A stretch of 37,222 bases of DNA from Alphaproteobacteria bacterium (lineage in GTDB: Bacteria; Pseudomonadota; Alphaproteobacteria; CAAGCB01; CAG-977). Positions 18,804 to 27,592 of the stretch are shown here, one piece after another. Location of the stretch: NCBI GenBank assembly GCA_017539865.1, contig JAFYCE010000096.1, positions 1 through 37,222 on the forward strand, given 5' to 3'. A program made the position numbers and the translations under genes. Positions within the stretch are counted from its first letter, which is position 1. Every line of letters starts with the position of its first letter. The notes under the pieces are model-generated. The model searched no databases, had not been told where the DNA came from, and was given only the letters and a program-made list of their open reading frames with translations.

Positions 18804-19430
18804 GTGTCGCAAAAGGAATTCGCATTTTCAAAATCCGCAATCACCCGTTTCAGCCATGATCTGGCCGGCGTCATCAGTGCTGTTTCCAACAGTTTGGCGT
18901 TGTTGGATGAATTGGGCGGAGCCGATCAGGAAACATTGAAATTAGCTGCGGATAACGCGGATATACTGATGGGGCGGCTGCGTTTTTTTCGCGCCGCGTT
19001 CGGCAATGAAGGACCCTTGACCGACTTGAATGTGACTCGGCGTATTTTTGAAGGGTATTTAGCCACATTGGAAAACAGGATTGTACATTATGACTGTGTT
19101 TGGCAGACGGATTCGGAATTGCCGATTTTTATTTTCCGTTTGATTCTATTGGGCGGGACGATGGCGGTGGAAAGTTTGCCTCGCGGCGGGCGGATTACTG
19201 TTCAGGCTCGGGCGGGCAGACGGCGGATTTGTTTTGAAGCCGAAGGAAAAACGGCCGTTTTTGATCCGGCGATACAAGCGGCGCTGGACGATTCTTTGCA
19301 GGATGTTTCCTCGCCTAAGGCCATGCCGGCTGTTTTTTTGCAGGAATGTTTGTTTGAACAGGGATGGCAGGCATCCGTTTCGTATCAGGACGGAAAAACG
19401 CTTCTTGTGTTAAGTGAAAAAGAAAACTGA
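18804..19430 (+). CDS. chpT: histidine phosphotransferase ChpT
   Basis: ChpT relays phosphate from the hybrid kinase CckA to CtrA and CpdR in the alphaproteobacterial cell-cycle and motility pathway. The 208-residue protein has the DHp-like signature FSHDLAGVISAVSNSLALLDE, with the phosphorylated His at residue 18, and then a degenerate ATPase-like domain (RLILLGGTMAVESLPRGGRITV) typical of ChpT. An ATG at 18783 is in frame but lacks a ribosome-binding site. The GTG at 18804 has AAAGGAA 6 bases upstream, so I chose it. The gene is followed after 12 bases by a CheA-like gene, which suggests they act together. Confidence 0.85.
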   Translation: MSQKEFAFSKSAITRFSHDLAGVISAVSNSLALLDELGGADQETLKLAADNADILMGRLRFFRAAFGNEGPLTDLNVTRRIFEGYLATLENRIVHYDCVWQTDSELPIFIFRLILLGGTMAVESLPRGGRITVQARAGRRRICFEAEGKTAVFDPAIQAALDDSLQDVSSPKAMPAVFLQECLFEQGWQASVSYQDGKTLLVLSEKEN

Positions 19431-19442
19431 GGGATTTTCTTG

Positions 19443-22007
19443 ATGACGGATTTGACGGAAGACTTTTTAAATGGAGCGGCTTCGCGGCTTTCCGATTTGG
19501 AAAGTTTTTTTAACGTGTTGAAAGAAAATCCGGCAGAAAAAAAAGGATGGGACGCTTTATATTCGTTTTTTGATTTCGTGCGTTCGGTCGCGCCGTTTGC
19601 AGGTTTTATGCGTTCATACCGTTTGGCGGACGCCGGTATTCGGGAAATACAGGAATACCGTGAGCGGAAAAAAGGATTGGAAACGCTGCCGGTCATTTTA
19701 CTCAAGCTTCAACGCATCAGAAAAATTCTGTCGGCGGCCGCCCGTTTAAAAAGGGAGGTCAGACAGTCTGATGATGATATTTTGCCGCCGGTCGTCGAAA
19801 AAAATGATTTTCAACAATCCTTTGGCGATAAGGGAAAAAATGCCGCCGATTTAAGCGCTCAGGAAACGGCGCTGGATAAGCGTGAAGAAGAATTGGTCGT
19901 TTGGGCACAGACGTTGGCGGAACAGGAAGAGGAATTAAAACGCAAAGAAAATCTCATTTTTAAAGAAGAACGCAGTCAAGCCGTTTCTCAGGAAAAAATC
20001 AATGCGGTTTTAAACAAGCTCAGCGAACAGCAAAAAGTACAACTTGATTTGGAAGACGATTTGGCGGAAACCCGTCTGGCTTTGCAGAATTGTCAGGAAA
20101 AGATGATTTCTCAGGCCGATTTGCAAAGACAGGCGGAAAATTTGCTGAAAACAAAAGAAATCGCTTTGGCCGAAATGGGAAAAAAGATTCTGGAATTAAG
20201 AAATCTGCTGGAAGAAAAAAAGACTTTAAGCGAAGTGCGTGAAGAACAGCTTTGTCAGGAATTACAGCAAAATCGGGAACAAACGCAAGAACTGCAAAAC
20301 AACTTTGAAATATTGAAGCAAACGCATTCGGCGGAACAAAAAGACCGGCAGAGAATTTCCTCCCAATATCGCGAATTGGAACAGGAATACCAAAACAAAC
20401 TGCGGCTTTTGGCGGAAGAAAAAGAAAATAAAGAACAAATATTATTGGAAAAGCGGGAACTGGAACAACAGCATTTGGAATTTAACACGCGAATGGTCGC
20501 TCTGCAGGAAAATTTGAATGCTGAAAAGGAAAATCAGAAGCATACCGAAGCGTTGCTGCGTCAGCAAAAACATTACGGTGAAATCATTCAAAGCGAATTG
20601 CAGGTCGCCGGATGGCCTTATAATACGGAAAAAATTCAAAAGGACTTGGTTGTTTTGGCTCGGCAAGGGCGGGCAAAGGGGGCTACGGGAAGCCTGATTG
20701 CCATGAAAGAATTGATCGGTAAGATCAGAACACATTCCCTTGTCCGGATTCCTCCGTTTTTTGAAAATGTCGCGCAGGCGACGGCAAAACGGTATCGCCG
20801 CCCGTATCAGATCACGGTAAATTGCGATGCGACCTGCGGAATGGATAAAGATGCCATGGCCGTTTTAAAACAAATGATTGTGCAGATGACGGATAATGCA
20901 TTCAATTATGCCCTTCCTGCAAACAGGGGAACGCTGTCGCTGAATTTTGAAGCAAAAGAGGAAGGCGCTTTTGTGCATTGTTTATTCTTTGATAACGGAA
21001 CGGTGTTTGATTTCGACCGGTTGCGCAATATGGTTCAAATCGCGGGATTGACGGAAGGAAAAGAAACAAAACGATCCGGATTGTTGGATTATTTGTTCCA
21101 TAATGCCGTCAAGTTTAAGAACAGAACAAGGGGGCTGGTAAATGTTGTCCGGTCGATAGAAAAGGCCGGCGGACGGGTTTGCGCTGATTTTGATAACGGT
21201 CTGCGGATCGATTTTTCAGTGCCGAAACATTTTTTGTTTGATAAGGTTCTGGTTTTTCAACTGGCGGATCAACTGCTGGCATTGCCGTTGAACGCCGTTG
21301 AAGAAACTGTTTTCCTGAAGGACGGGGATGTCAAAACGAATCCGGAAACAAACGAGGGATTCTTTTATTGGAAAGGGGAGGCTTTGCCGGTTTTAAGTCT
21401 TTCACCTTCGGAACGAACGGATTTCGGACTGGTCCTCCAAGCCGGCGTTTTCCGGTTTTTCCTGCCTGTTCAGCAAGTGTCCGAGGCTGAAAACGTGATC
21501 GTTTTTTCAGAAAAGGCTTCCCGGAATGACGGTTCGTATTTGTCGCCATGCACTCTTTTGGAAAGCGGGCGGGAAGTGATGTGGGTGGATTTGTCCGAAT
21601 TGCTTCGGCAGGTTGTTTTGCCGTTGCCGGAAAAGGTTGTTGACGTTTCCGAAGAAGACGTTTCAAAAGAGCCGGACAAAAACGAGACGGCTTATCTTGT
21701 TTTCAAATCGGAGCCGTCTGTTCTCAGCGCCGTTCGGGTTGATCGTGTTTTGCGGGTGGAGGACTTCACTTTTTCGGCTCATGAATCTGCGCATAAGAAG
21801 CTTTTGGAAACGCAGGACGGTGTTTTGCCCCTCAGAGATTCTTGTCCGCGGGAGGGATATCCTCATGCCCGATTTGCTTTGATTTTTAAAGAATATGCCT
21901 TAGCCGTTCAAGAAGTGGTTGATATTGTGAATGTTCCGTCTTCGGATAAGCCGGAGTGCATCGTTTATTTAAATAAAAAAGTACCGGTCTTTGAAGCGGA
22001 TGCTTAA
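19443..22007 (+). CDS. CheA-like protein lacking the phosphorylatable histidine
   Basis: An 854-residue protein with the CheA domain order but degenerate motifs. Residues 1-100 resemble an Hpt domain, but the FxxVHTxKG position reads FDFVRSVAPFAGF, with Arg47 where the histidine should be. A long Gln/Glu-rich coiled coil fills about residues 140-386. A HATPase-like region follows (N-box-like MIVQMTDNAFNYA near 478, then DNG), but the glycine-rich GRGVGMDVV segment reads NRTRGLVNVV. Two CheW-like modules begin near residues 599 and 749. It looks like a scaffold or pseudokinase rather than a working chemotaxis kinase. GAGGGA precedes the ATG at 19443 (a TTG sits one codon earlier). The operon with chpT suggests a role in that phosphorelay; this is inference. 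The last 4 bases overlap the convergent DUF4105 gene. Confidence 0.72.
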   Translation: MTDLTEDFLNGAASRLSDLESFFNVLKENPAEKKGWDALYSFFDFVRSVAPFAGFMRSYRLADAGIREIQEYRERKKGLETLPVILLKLQRIRKILSAAARLKREVRQSDDDILPPVVEKNDFQQSFGDKGKNAADLSAQETALDKREEELVVWAQTLAEQEEELKRKENLIFKEERSQAVSQEKINAVLNKLSEQQKVQLDLEDDLAETRLALQNCQEKMISQADLQRQAENLLKTKEIALAEMGKKILELRNLLEEKKTLSEVREEQLCQELQQNREQTQELQNNFEILKQTHSAEQKDRQRISSQYRELEQEYQNKLRLLAEEKENKEQILLEKRELEQQHLEFNTRMVALQENLNAEKENQKHTEALLRQQKHYGEIIQSELQVAGWPYNTEKIQKDLVVLARQGRAKGATGSLIAMKELIGKIRTHSLVRIPPFFENVAQATAKRYRRPYQITVNCDATCGMDKDAMAVLKQMIVQMTDNAFNYALPANRGTLSLNFEAKEEGAFVHCLFFDNGTVFDFDRLRNMVQIAGLTEGKETKRSGLLDYLFHNAVKFKNRTRGLVNVVRSIEKAGGRVCADFDNGLRIDFSVPKHFLFDKVLVFQLADQLLALPLNAVEETVFLKDGDVKTNPETNEGFFYWKGEALPVLSLSPSERTDFGLVLQAGVFRFFLPVQQVSEAENVIVFSEKASRNDGSYLSPCTLLESGREVMWVDLSELLRQVVLPLPEKVVDVSEEDVSKEPDKNETAYLVFKSEPSVLSAVRVDRVLRVEDFTFSAHESAHKKLLETQDGVLPLRDSCPREGYPHARFALIFKEYALAVQEVVDIVNVPSSDKPECIVYLNKKVPVFEADA

Positions 22008-23950
22008 AAATGCATCAAAAAACCGATGCGTCCTTCGTGAATGTCGTTGAATTTCGTGTCTTCAAAGCTGAAGGAGGCTTCAAGCGACAGATTCTTTTTT
22101 AAGGAAAAAGATGCCGCGGCGTTGTATTTCCACATATCGGCATCATTGTTCGAATAAAATATTTTTTCAATATCGGCGTTCAGACGAACCTGCTTGAAAT
22201 CCGCCGCCATTCCGACCTGAACGCCACCGCCGATCATGGCATTATGCGGCAAATATCCGCCGGCTTTTATCCGTGCGCCGAGCATAAAATAAGTCGCCGT
22301 CTTTTCCGTCGGGTGCCATGAAACACCGCCGTCCGCTCCGGCGTAAAGAACATAGCCTTCTTTGGCTTTTGTCGGATAAGCGTAGCTTTCCACCCCTAAA
22401 TCGATTTTGAACGAAAACGGGCTGAACAACTCGTTTCTGGCGGGAAGGGAGGAAATATCGAGAAAAGCCAGTTGTTGCAGTCTTAAATCGTTTTCATTTT
22501 CATACCATCTGAGTGTCGTACTCATGTAGTTGATGGCGCCGAACGGAACGTAACCGTCCCCTTTGTCCAGTAAAGTGTGATAGGCGGGACGGATCATAAA
22601 ATCGATAAAGTTTTTATGGGCGCGTCGTCCGCCGTATATGGCGGCGGCGGCGGACAAATGCCCTTCATCCGGCCGTGTTTCGGGAACGGGGACTTCCGTA
22701 ATCGTCGATTTATCGCGAATGGAACTCAAAGCAGTCAGTATTTTGATTGAATCCCGCCGCATTTCATCCAGAGGCACGTCGCCGGCGATAAAAGAATACT
22801 GGATATATTCATAAGCCGTTATCAGAACATTGGCCTTTTGTTCGTCGTTTAAATCGGAAGCCATGACGGAATCGATTTCTCTGGGGGCTTTTAAAAGTTT
22901 GCGGAGCTGTTGTTTTTCCGGAGATTTCAGAAAAGCGTAAGCGTGTGTCAGTCGGGTTTGACGCGACGGACGGTAGACGGCTTTTTTCAGGATGTTCTTT
23001 TGCTTTAAAACGGCACGGACGGTATCGACGGGAATGGTATAGCTGGAAAACAGCGGCCGGTAAAAATCATCGGTCATATCGCGTTCCGGCAATGCGGCGT
23101 TCAATGTTTCCAGAAGCATATAGGAACAGTTTTCCGAAAAGAAATAATAATAAGCGGAATTATGCCCCAATTCCCATACATGGGCAATCAAACGGTCGAT
23201 TTGCTTTTTGTCGAGATTCAGCTGATATTCCCAAATATCCCTGTTTTCCATATTGTTGTACAGGTTGACGGTATCATAATAGGGATAAACGGAAAAAATG
23301 CCGTTATAGCCGCCGAATACGCCTTTGAACATAAAGGCTATGCCGCCGTCCGAGCCTGTAATCGCGCCGTAATTGACGGCGTGGGATAACAGCGGCGTTT
23401 CTCCCGCACTGTCCAGACGCAATAAAGTATGGCCGAACAACGAAGCCGGATTGCCCATATAAGCGCTGGTGAAAATCAAAGCGATTCGTTCCGGCGCGAT
23501 TGTGGATTTGAAAGTTTTGTAATCTTTGCAGGAAACGGGGGGCAATATTTTCCCGTCAAAGCTCAATCGGGCGTTCAGCCAATCGTAACGGGCGGGAAAT
23601 AAACATTGAGGATGATTATAACTGTCGTCTTTGCTTTTTACTTTTTCAACTTTATCCGGCGGGGTGAAAAAAGCCCGTAAAGTCGCCTGCAGTTCTTTTG
23701 CAAGGTCTTTTTTGCCTTCGGGCGACAGAAAAAAGGAAGCGGAATCGATCGTACTTTCCTTTGACAGCCAACGGTCGTGAAAGTGCAGTAACGCTCGCCA
23801 TTCCGGTGCTTTGGCCAATTCCAGCCGTTCGGCTTCCCGCTGCAGGGCGTTCAGGTAATTTTCCTGTTTTTCAGGCAAAGAAAACGGCTCTGCCGCGGCG
23901 GCCGTTCCACCCAGACAGAGCCATATTCCTAAAACCGGGGCAATGCGCAT
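22004..23950 (-). CDS. DUF4105 (Lnb N-terminal periplasmic domain) protein
   Basis: A 648-residue exported protein: a signal peptide ends at about AAAA-EPF, followed by the DUF4105 domain. Its papain-like hallmark region FSENCSYMLLETLNAALP contains the candidate catalytic Cys, and GHTLLRLDS, upstream, contains a conserved His. A C-terminal part of beta strands ending in a final Phe looks like an outer-membrane-type barrel (repeated alternating hydrophobic strands and a terminal LMHF). The activity is not known to me. The frame extends to a TTG at 23977; the ATG at 23950 has AAAAGGC upstream and starts a clean signal peptide. It follows the DUF3015 gene by 28 bases, a pairing I recall from other Proteobacteria. 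Confidence 0.82.
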   Translation of the reverse strand: MRIAPVLGIWLCLGGTAAAAEPFSLPEKQENYLNALQREAERLELAKAPEWRALLHFHDRWLSKESTIDSASFFLSPEGKKDLAKELQATLRAFFTPPDKVEKVKSKDDSYNHPQCLFPARYDWLNARLSFDGKILPPVSCKDYKTFKSTIAPERIALIFTSAYMGNPASLFGHTLLRLDSAGETPLLSHAVNYGAITGSDGGIAFMFKGVFGGYNGIFSVYPYYDTVNLYNNMENRDIWEYQLNLDKKQIDRLIAHVWELGHNSAYYYFFSENCSYMLLETLNAALPERDMTDDFYRPLFSSYTIPVDTVRAVLKQKNILKKAVYRPSRQTRLTHAYAFLKSPEKQQLRKLLKAPREIDSVMASDLNDEQKANVLITAYEYIQYSFIAGDVPLDEMRRDSIKILTALSSIRDKSTITEVPVPETRPDEGHLSAAAAIYGGRRAHKNFIDFMIRPAYHTLLDKGDGYVPFGAINYMSTTLRWYENENDLRLQQLAFLDISSLPARNELFSPFSFKIDLGVESYAYPTKAKEGYVLYAGADGGVSWHPTEKTATYFMLGARIKAGGYLPHNAMIGGGVQVGMAADFKQVRLNADIEKIFYSNNDADMWKYNAAASFSLKKNLSLEASFSFEDTKFNDIHEGRIGFLMHF

Positions 23951-23978
23951 TTTGAAAGCCTTTTGCCTTCCGGTCAAA

Positions 23979-24425
23979 TTAAGCCAACAGTTCGGAAACC
24001 TTCAGCGTAACGGTGACAGCGGAAACATCGTGGCTGTCAAAAATGAACGCAAAGTTTTCTTTGATGACCGTTCCGGCTTTATCGGCGTCGACGCCCATTA
24101 AAGCGGCAACCGTATCGATCGTTTCACCGTGACCGCGCGCGGCGTCAACGGCAAACTGTTCCAGATTGTTTTCCAAAAAAGCCAAGGTCTTGCCGGTACC
24201 GCCGGTGATGCGGCCGTTCTGATCGCAACCGGAAGAACCGGTCGTAATACCGAAAGTCTGGTTACCGAAAGAACCGTTCGTCGTGACCGCCAACAACTGG
24301 GGGATCATGCCGCTCTGTCCTTTAAGGATAATGGAACCCAAGCCGCATCCCGTGCTGTCGATCGCAAAGGCGGAAGAAGCCGAAAAAGCAACCGCGAAAG
24401 CGGCAAAAGCCAATAATTTTTTCAT
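23979..24425 (-). CDS. DUF3015 exported protein
   Basis: A 148-residue protein with a clear signal peptide (MKKLLAFAAFAVAFSASSAFA) and the DUF3015 signature: GCGLGSIILKGQSG, then LAVTTNGSFGNQTFGITTGSSGC, and a C-terminal helical part. Two cysteines may form a disulfide in the periplasm. The function of the family is unknown. The ATG at 24425 has GGAGG 8 bases upstream; the longer frame to 24455 has no such site. It is the first gene of a two-gene unit with the DUF4105 gene. Confidence 0.88.
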   Translation of the reverse strand: MKKLLAFAAFAVAFSASSAFAIDSTGCGLGSIILKGQSGMIPQLLAVTTNGSFGNQTFGITTGSSGCDQNGRITGGTGKTLAFLENNLEQFAVDAARGHGETIDTVAALMGVDADKAGTVIKENFAFIFDSHDVSAVTVTLKVSELLA

Positions 24426-24461
24426 CAATAAAGCCTCCGATAGATATAAAAACATTTAGTG

Positions 24462-24490
24462 ACAATAAAATAAAAATGTCATAGAATCAA
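24462..24490 (-). promoter_or_regulatory. candidate promoter of the DUF3015-DUF4105 unit
   Basis: On the minus strand, TTGATT (24485-24490), 17 bases, then TATTGT (24462-24467). The region is very A/T-rich, so chance matches are likely; I hold this loosely. Confidence 0.35.
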
Positions 24491-24510
24491 CACCAAATTA
24501 ACAAAAACGG

Positions 24511-25635
24511 ATGTATGACATGCCTTCCATTTCCCGTAAAGTTTCCGTTTGGGCTGAACAAGGATTGATTTCCCGACAGCAGGCGGATGAGATTGTTGCA
24601 TTCGAGCAAAATAAAAAACCGTTTTTATCGTTATTCACCGTTATTCTGTTTTTGGGAATGTTTTCGATCGCCTGCGGTATTGCGGCAATCGTTTCTTCCA
24701 ACTGGTACAGTATTCCGGACGCGGTGAAGCTGGGCGGAATGTTTGCTCTTTTAATCGGTGCCGGCAGTGCTTTGCCCGTGATTGAAAAGAAGCATCCCGT
24801 CGTATTTGACGCCGGTCTGTTTTTACTGATGCTGCTTTTCTTTGCGGCAATCGGATTGGTCGGGCAGATCTATCACTTGAAAAGCGATACGTATAAAGCT
24901 TTTCTGTTTTGGTCGGGATTGGCTTTTCCGCTGCTGTTTTTAACGAAAAGGGTATTGTTCGGCTGTATCTGGGAATTCGTTTTCGTCTGTGCCGTTCTGG
25001 CTTCGCCGCTGGGTGAGGAGTTTCTGCGCTTCGTCAAGAATTACTTTTTTTCGTCGCCGTTGTATTTTTCGTTTTTAAGTCTGGCCTTGTTCGTCGTGTT
25101 GTCGTGCGTGCAGAAAGCGGAATTGTTCGTTTTTCCCGCAAAAGCCGGCTTCTTTTTTACCGGTCTGGTGTTTTTGTTTTGCAGCCGGCTGCGTTTTTCA
25201 GGCGTTCATCCGTTGCCGATCGTCTTTTATGTTAAGACTTTGTTTTTATTGACGGCGACGGGGTTTGCGACATTCGTCGGGCAATATGACGGATTTAGCC
25301 GCCGCGAAAAACAGTCCCTTTGGATCGTTACGGGGATATACGCGCTGTTTTTCCTGATTCCGTTGGCAAAAGACACCGTTTATTTTTCCGAATTATTGTT
25401 GTTGATTTCTTTTATTTTTGTCGCGTATACCTTCCGTTGTGAAAAAATGGCGCGTGTGTTGGCTCTGGTCACGGCATTCAGAATATTAAACGCTTTTTTC
25501 GAATTGTTCGGGTCTTTGCTGTATACGGGCTTCGGATTGATTTTCTCCGGTCTGATTATTTTGGGAATAGCTTACGGTTGTTACAAGGCGGACGCATATT
25601 TGAAACGGACGATGGAGGGACAAAGCCATGAATAA
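24511..25635 (+). CDS. DUF2157 membrane protein
   Basis: A 374-residue integral membrane protein with a short cytoplasmic N-terminus (WAEQGLISRQQADEIVAFE, the DUF2157 signature for helix-turn-helix-like binding of the tail) and about ten hydrophobic segments. A conserved-looking GLVGQIYHL lies in the middle. The family has no known function. It is commonly encoded next to or fused with a GDYXXLXY protein, and here the next gene overlaps it by 8 bases. The ribosome-binding site is weak; an ATG three codons later (24520) is an alternative start. Confidence 0.85.
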   Translation: MYDMPSISRKVSVWAEQGLISRQQADEIVAFEQNKKPFLSLFTVILFLGMFSIACGIAAIVSSNWYSIPDAVKLGGMFALLIGAGSALPVIEKKHPVVFDAGLFLLMLLFFAAIGLVGQIYHLKSDTYKAFLFWSGLAFPLLFLTKRVLFGCIWEFVFVCAVLASPLGEEFLRFVKNYFFSSPLYFSFLSLALFVVLSCVQKAELFVFPAKAGFFFTGLVFLFCSRLRFSGVHPLPIVFYVKTLFLLTATGFATFVGQYDGFSRREKQSLWIVTGIYALFFLIPLAKDTVYFSELLLLISFIFVAYTFRCEKMARVLALVTAFRILNAFFELFGSLLYTGFGLIFSGLIILGIAYGCYKADAYLKRTMEGQSHE

Positions 25636-26170
25636 AACGAAAATTCTGCTGTTCATTCCCGTTTTTGTCTTGTTGGGCTGGACGTTGTCCGTTCAGGCGA
25701 TGATTTCCGGCGGCACGAAGCTTGATCTGCCGGTCAGGGGATACGATCCGCGCGATATTCTGGCCGGACATTACCTGTCGGTCGAAGTCGATTACGTCGC
25801 TTTTCCGTCAGACTGCAAAAAGGACAAAGAAACGAAGGGCAGGGAGCGCGTAAAGGACAGGGAATACTGGCAAAAACAGGATGCTTTTTTCTGTGCGGAT
25901 GAAGGTCGGGTTTCTTTAGGGACGCCGGAAAATTGTCAGGTGTTTATCAAAGGATATTGTCAGTACGGTCGTTTTCATGACGGTGTCAGCCGCTTCTATA
26001 TTCCGGAAAAGATGTCGCCGGCGTTGGAACGCGCCGTCCGTAATAAAGACAACAACCCGATGTTAAGACTTTCCGTGACGCCGGACGGGCGGGCTTTTCC
26101 GACAGACTTGATTTTGCAGGGAAGACCTTTCAAAGAACTGCCTGTTCAAGCACTGCTTTCACGGGGATGA
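25628..26170 (+). CDS. GDYXXLXY-family protein, variant motif
   Basis: A 180-residue protein with one N-terminal membrane segment (residues 6-24) and the family core PRDILAGHYLSVEVDY. The name-giving GDYxxLxY is changed to GHYLSVEV at residues 47-54. A C-terminal segment with RAFPTDLILQGRPFKEL fits the end of this family. Its gene overlaps the DUF2157 gene by 8 bases, the usual partnership. The function is unknown. A bidirectional terminator follows. Confidence 0.8.
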   Translation: MNKTKILLFIPVFVLLGWTLSVQAMISGGTKLDLPVRGYDPRDILAGHYLSVEVDYVAFPSDCKKDKETKGRERVKDREYWQKQDAFFCADEGRVSLGTPENCQVFIKGYCQYGRFHDGVSRFYIPEKMSPALERAVRNKDNNPMLRLSVTPDGRAFPTDLILQGRPFKELPVQALLSRG

Positions 26171-26207
26171 CATCCTTCCGGCGGAAAAGGGGATGATTTT
26201 ACCATGT

Positions 26208-26242
26208 AAAAAAACGGCGACTGTTCAAAAGTCGCCGTTTTA
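26208..26242. terminator. bidirectional rho-independent terminator
   Basis: An 11-bp stem (AAAACGGCGAC paired with GTCGCCGTTTT) with a 9-base loop, flanked by A- and T-runs. It sits between the convergent GDYXXLXY gene and the DUF6782-like gene and would serve both. Confidence 0.85.
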
Positions 26243-26255
26243 TCATTTTCCCCTC

Positions 26256-27482
26256 TTATCTGCCCGAAACCAGATTTTTAAGTTTTTTGGCAATACCCAA
26301 CTTGTCACAAAGACTTTCTCCGGGTTCTTTCGGGTTGTAAAATCTTCTGTAATAATGAGAACTCCCTTGGCCTACATTAAATGTTTTACCGGACAATGCG
26401 TCTTTAAATTCGATATCGTGTATTCCCATGCTTTTGGAAGAACGATGATTTTTTTTCATAAATGTGGTTACCGACAAGATAGGAGAAATCATCAAATCGA
26501 TTTTGTAACGGAACAAAGATTCCGAAACGCGCGCCGGTTCATTGGAATCTTTTACGCCTTTCAAGTAACAATTCCCGTCATAATCCTTGCAAACCGATTT
26601 CAGAATTTCCGGTGTCGTTTTGTTTTTGCAGAATTTTGTCGGATCGTTCGATTCTTCCATAACTTTGGAGATTTTGTCGCATTCGATTTTCACCCAATCT
26701 TCTTTACGGAAAGATTTTTCCTGCAAATAAGAAACGACTGCCGCGGTTTTTTCATTGCCCGCCTTTTTGTAAGCGTCATAAATCTTTTCATTGCCGCCAT
26801 TCCGTCTGAACGCTTTTAAAATTTTCGGATTTTTGTCTTTCATTTCTTCGGCAAAGGTCAGTTGCGCCGTTATCGCGTCGGCCTGACAAACTTCCGCCGT
26901 TGCCAGATAGGCGTTAACCGTCAAATCCATAGACTGAGTCTTTCCGGTTTCCTGTTGCCAGACGGTGCGTGCGGCGTGAACCAGAGACAACGCTCCCGAT
27001 TCCGGTGACCAAATCGAATTCAGCATTACCTTTTTATGTTCCGGATCGATATGGGGGGCGACGGTGTTTTCATAATCAAAATCAATAGAATAGCCGTTTT
27101 TCTTTAAAACATCCAAAGACTTCCGGCCGATGTCACTTTCGGACAGCATGGCTTCCAAACGCTCGGCTTTCTTTGCTTTGGCTTCCGGCTTTTGCGAAAA
27201 GTATCTGTGCAGTCGAAATATGCCGGCTATCGAACCGGAAATCATTCTGGTATCGCCGGCATGACGCATCATTTCGTCAAATCTCATAACGAATTCTATA
27301 TCGTCAGGGAAGCGTCGGTGCATTTCGTCCACATCCATCCCTTTCATCTCGTCCACCCGTTCATGCATGGCATTTATATTCTTGCCGTAATTAACAAGGT
27401 TTCCGAAAAAGCCCAGTCCGTTATTGTATTCCTTTTCGGCTTCTTTATATTCGGGGTTCTGTTCTTTCTCGTAATAGTCCAT
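26256..27482 (-). CDS. DUF6782-like protein with degenerate metallopeptidase motif
   Basis: A 408-residue protein without signal peptide or membrane segment. Residues 130-210 resemble the DUF6782 putative metallopeptidase family: a strand region (KKVMLNSIWSPE), a helix at LVHAARTVWQQ where relatives have an HExxH-type LxHExRH, and a following helix with AEVCQADAITAQLTFAEEM. Here His169 remains, but the glutamate is Ala170 and the second His is Thr173, so zinc catalysis is doubtful. The C-terminal third is basic and unrecognised. GGAGG precedes the ATG, and a strong promoter lies upstream. It is a stand-alone gene. Confidence 0.55.
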   Translation of the reverse strand: MDYYEKEQNPEYKEAEKEYNNGLGFFGNLVNYGKNINAMHERVDEMKGMDVDEMHRRFPDDIEFVMRFDEMMRHAGDTRMISGSIAGIFRLHRYFSQKPEAKAKKAERLEAMLSESDIGRKSLDVLKKNGYSIDFDYENTVAPHIDPEHKKVMLNSIWSPESGALSLVHAARTVWQQETGKTQSMDLTVNAYLATAEVCQADAITAQLTFAEEMKDKNPKILKAFRRNGGNEKIYDAYKKAGNEKTAAVVSYLQEKSFRKEDWVKIECDKISKVMEESNDPTKFCKNKTTPEILKSVCKDYDGNCYLKGVKDSNEPARVSESLFRYKIDLMISPILSVTTFMKKNHRSSKSMGIHDIEFKDALSGKTFNVGQGSSHYYRRFYNPKEPGESLCDKLGIAKKLKNLVSGR

Positions 27483-27517
27483 CTGTCCGCCTCCATTTAA
27501 TAATCTATATTAATGAT

Positions 27518-27546
27518 ATGTTATAGACAAAACGCTTGCGTGTCAA
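27518..27546 (-). promoter_or_regulatory. promoter of the DUF6782-like gene
   Basis: On the minus strand, a perfect -35 box TTGACA (27541-27546), 17 bases, and TAACAT (27518-27523); TATAAC two bases earlier is an alternative -10. About 35 bases separate it from the ATG at 27482. Confidence 0.65.
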
Positions 27547-27559
27547 TCTTTTTTTTGTC

Positions 27560-27589
27560 AAAAAAGCTCCGATATTTATCGGAGCTTTT
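27560..27589 (-). terminator. rho-independent terminator of the tadA-xseA-M23 operon
   Basis: A hairpin with stem AAAGCTCCGAT / ATCGGAGCTTT and a short loop, followed on the minus strand by a T-run. It lies 3 bases after the stop codon of the last gene of the operon. Confidence 0.88.
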
Positions 27590-27592
27590 CGT

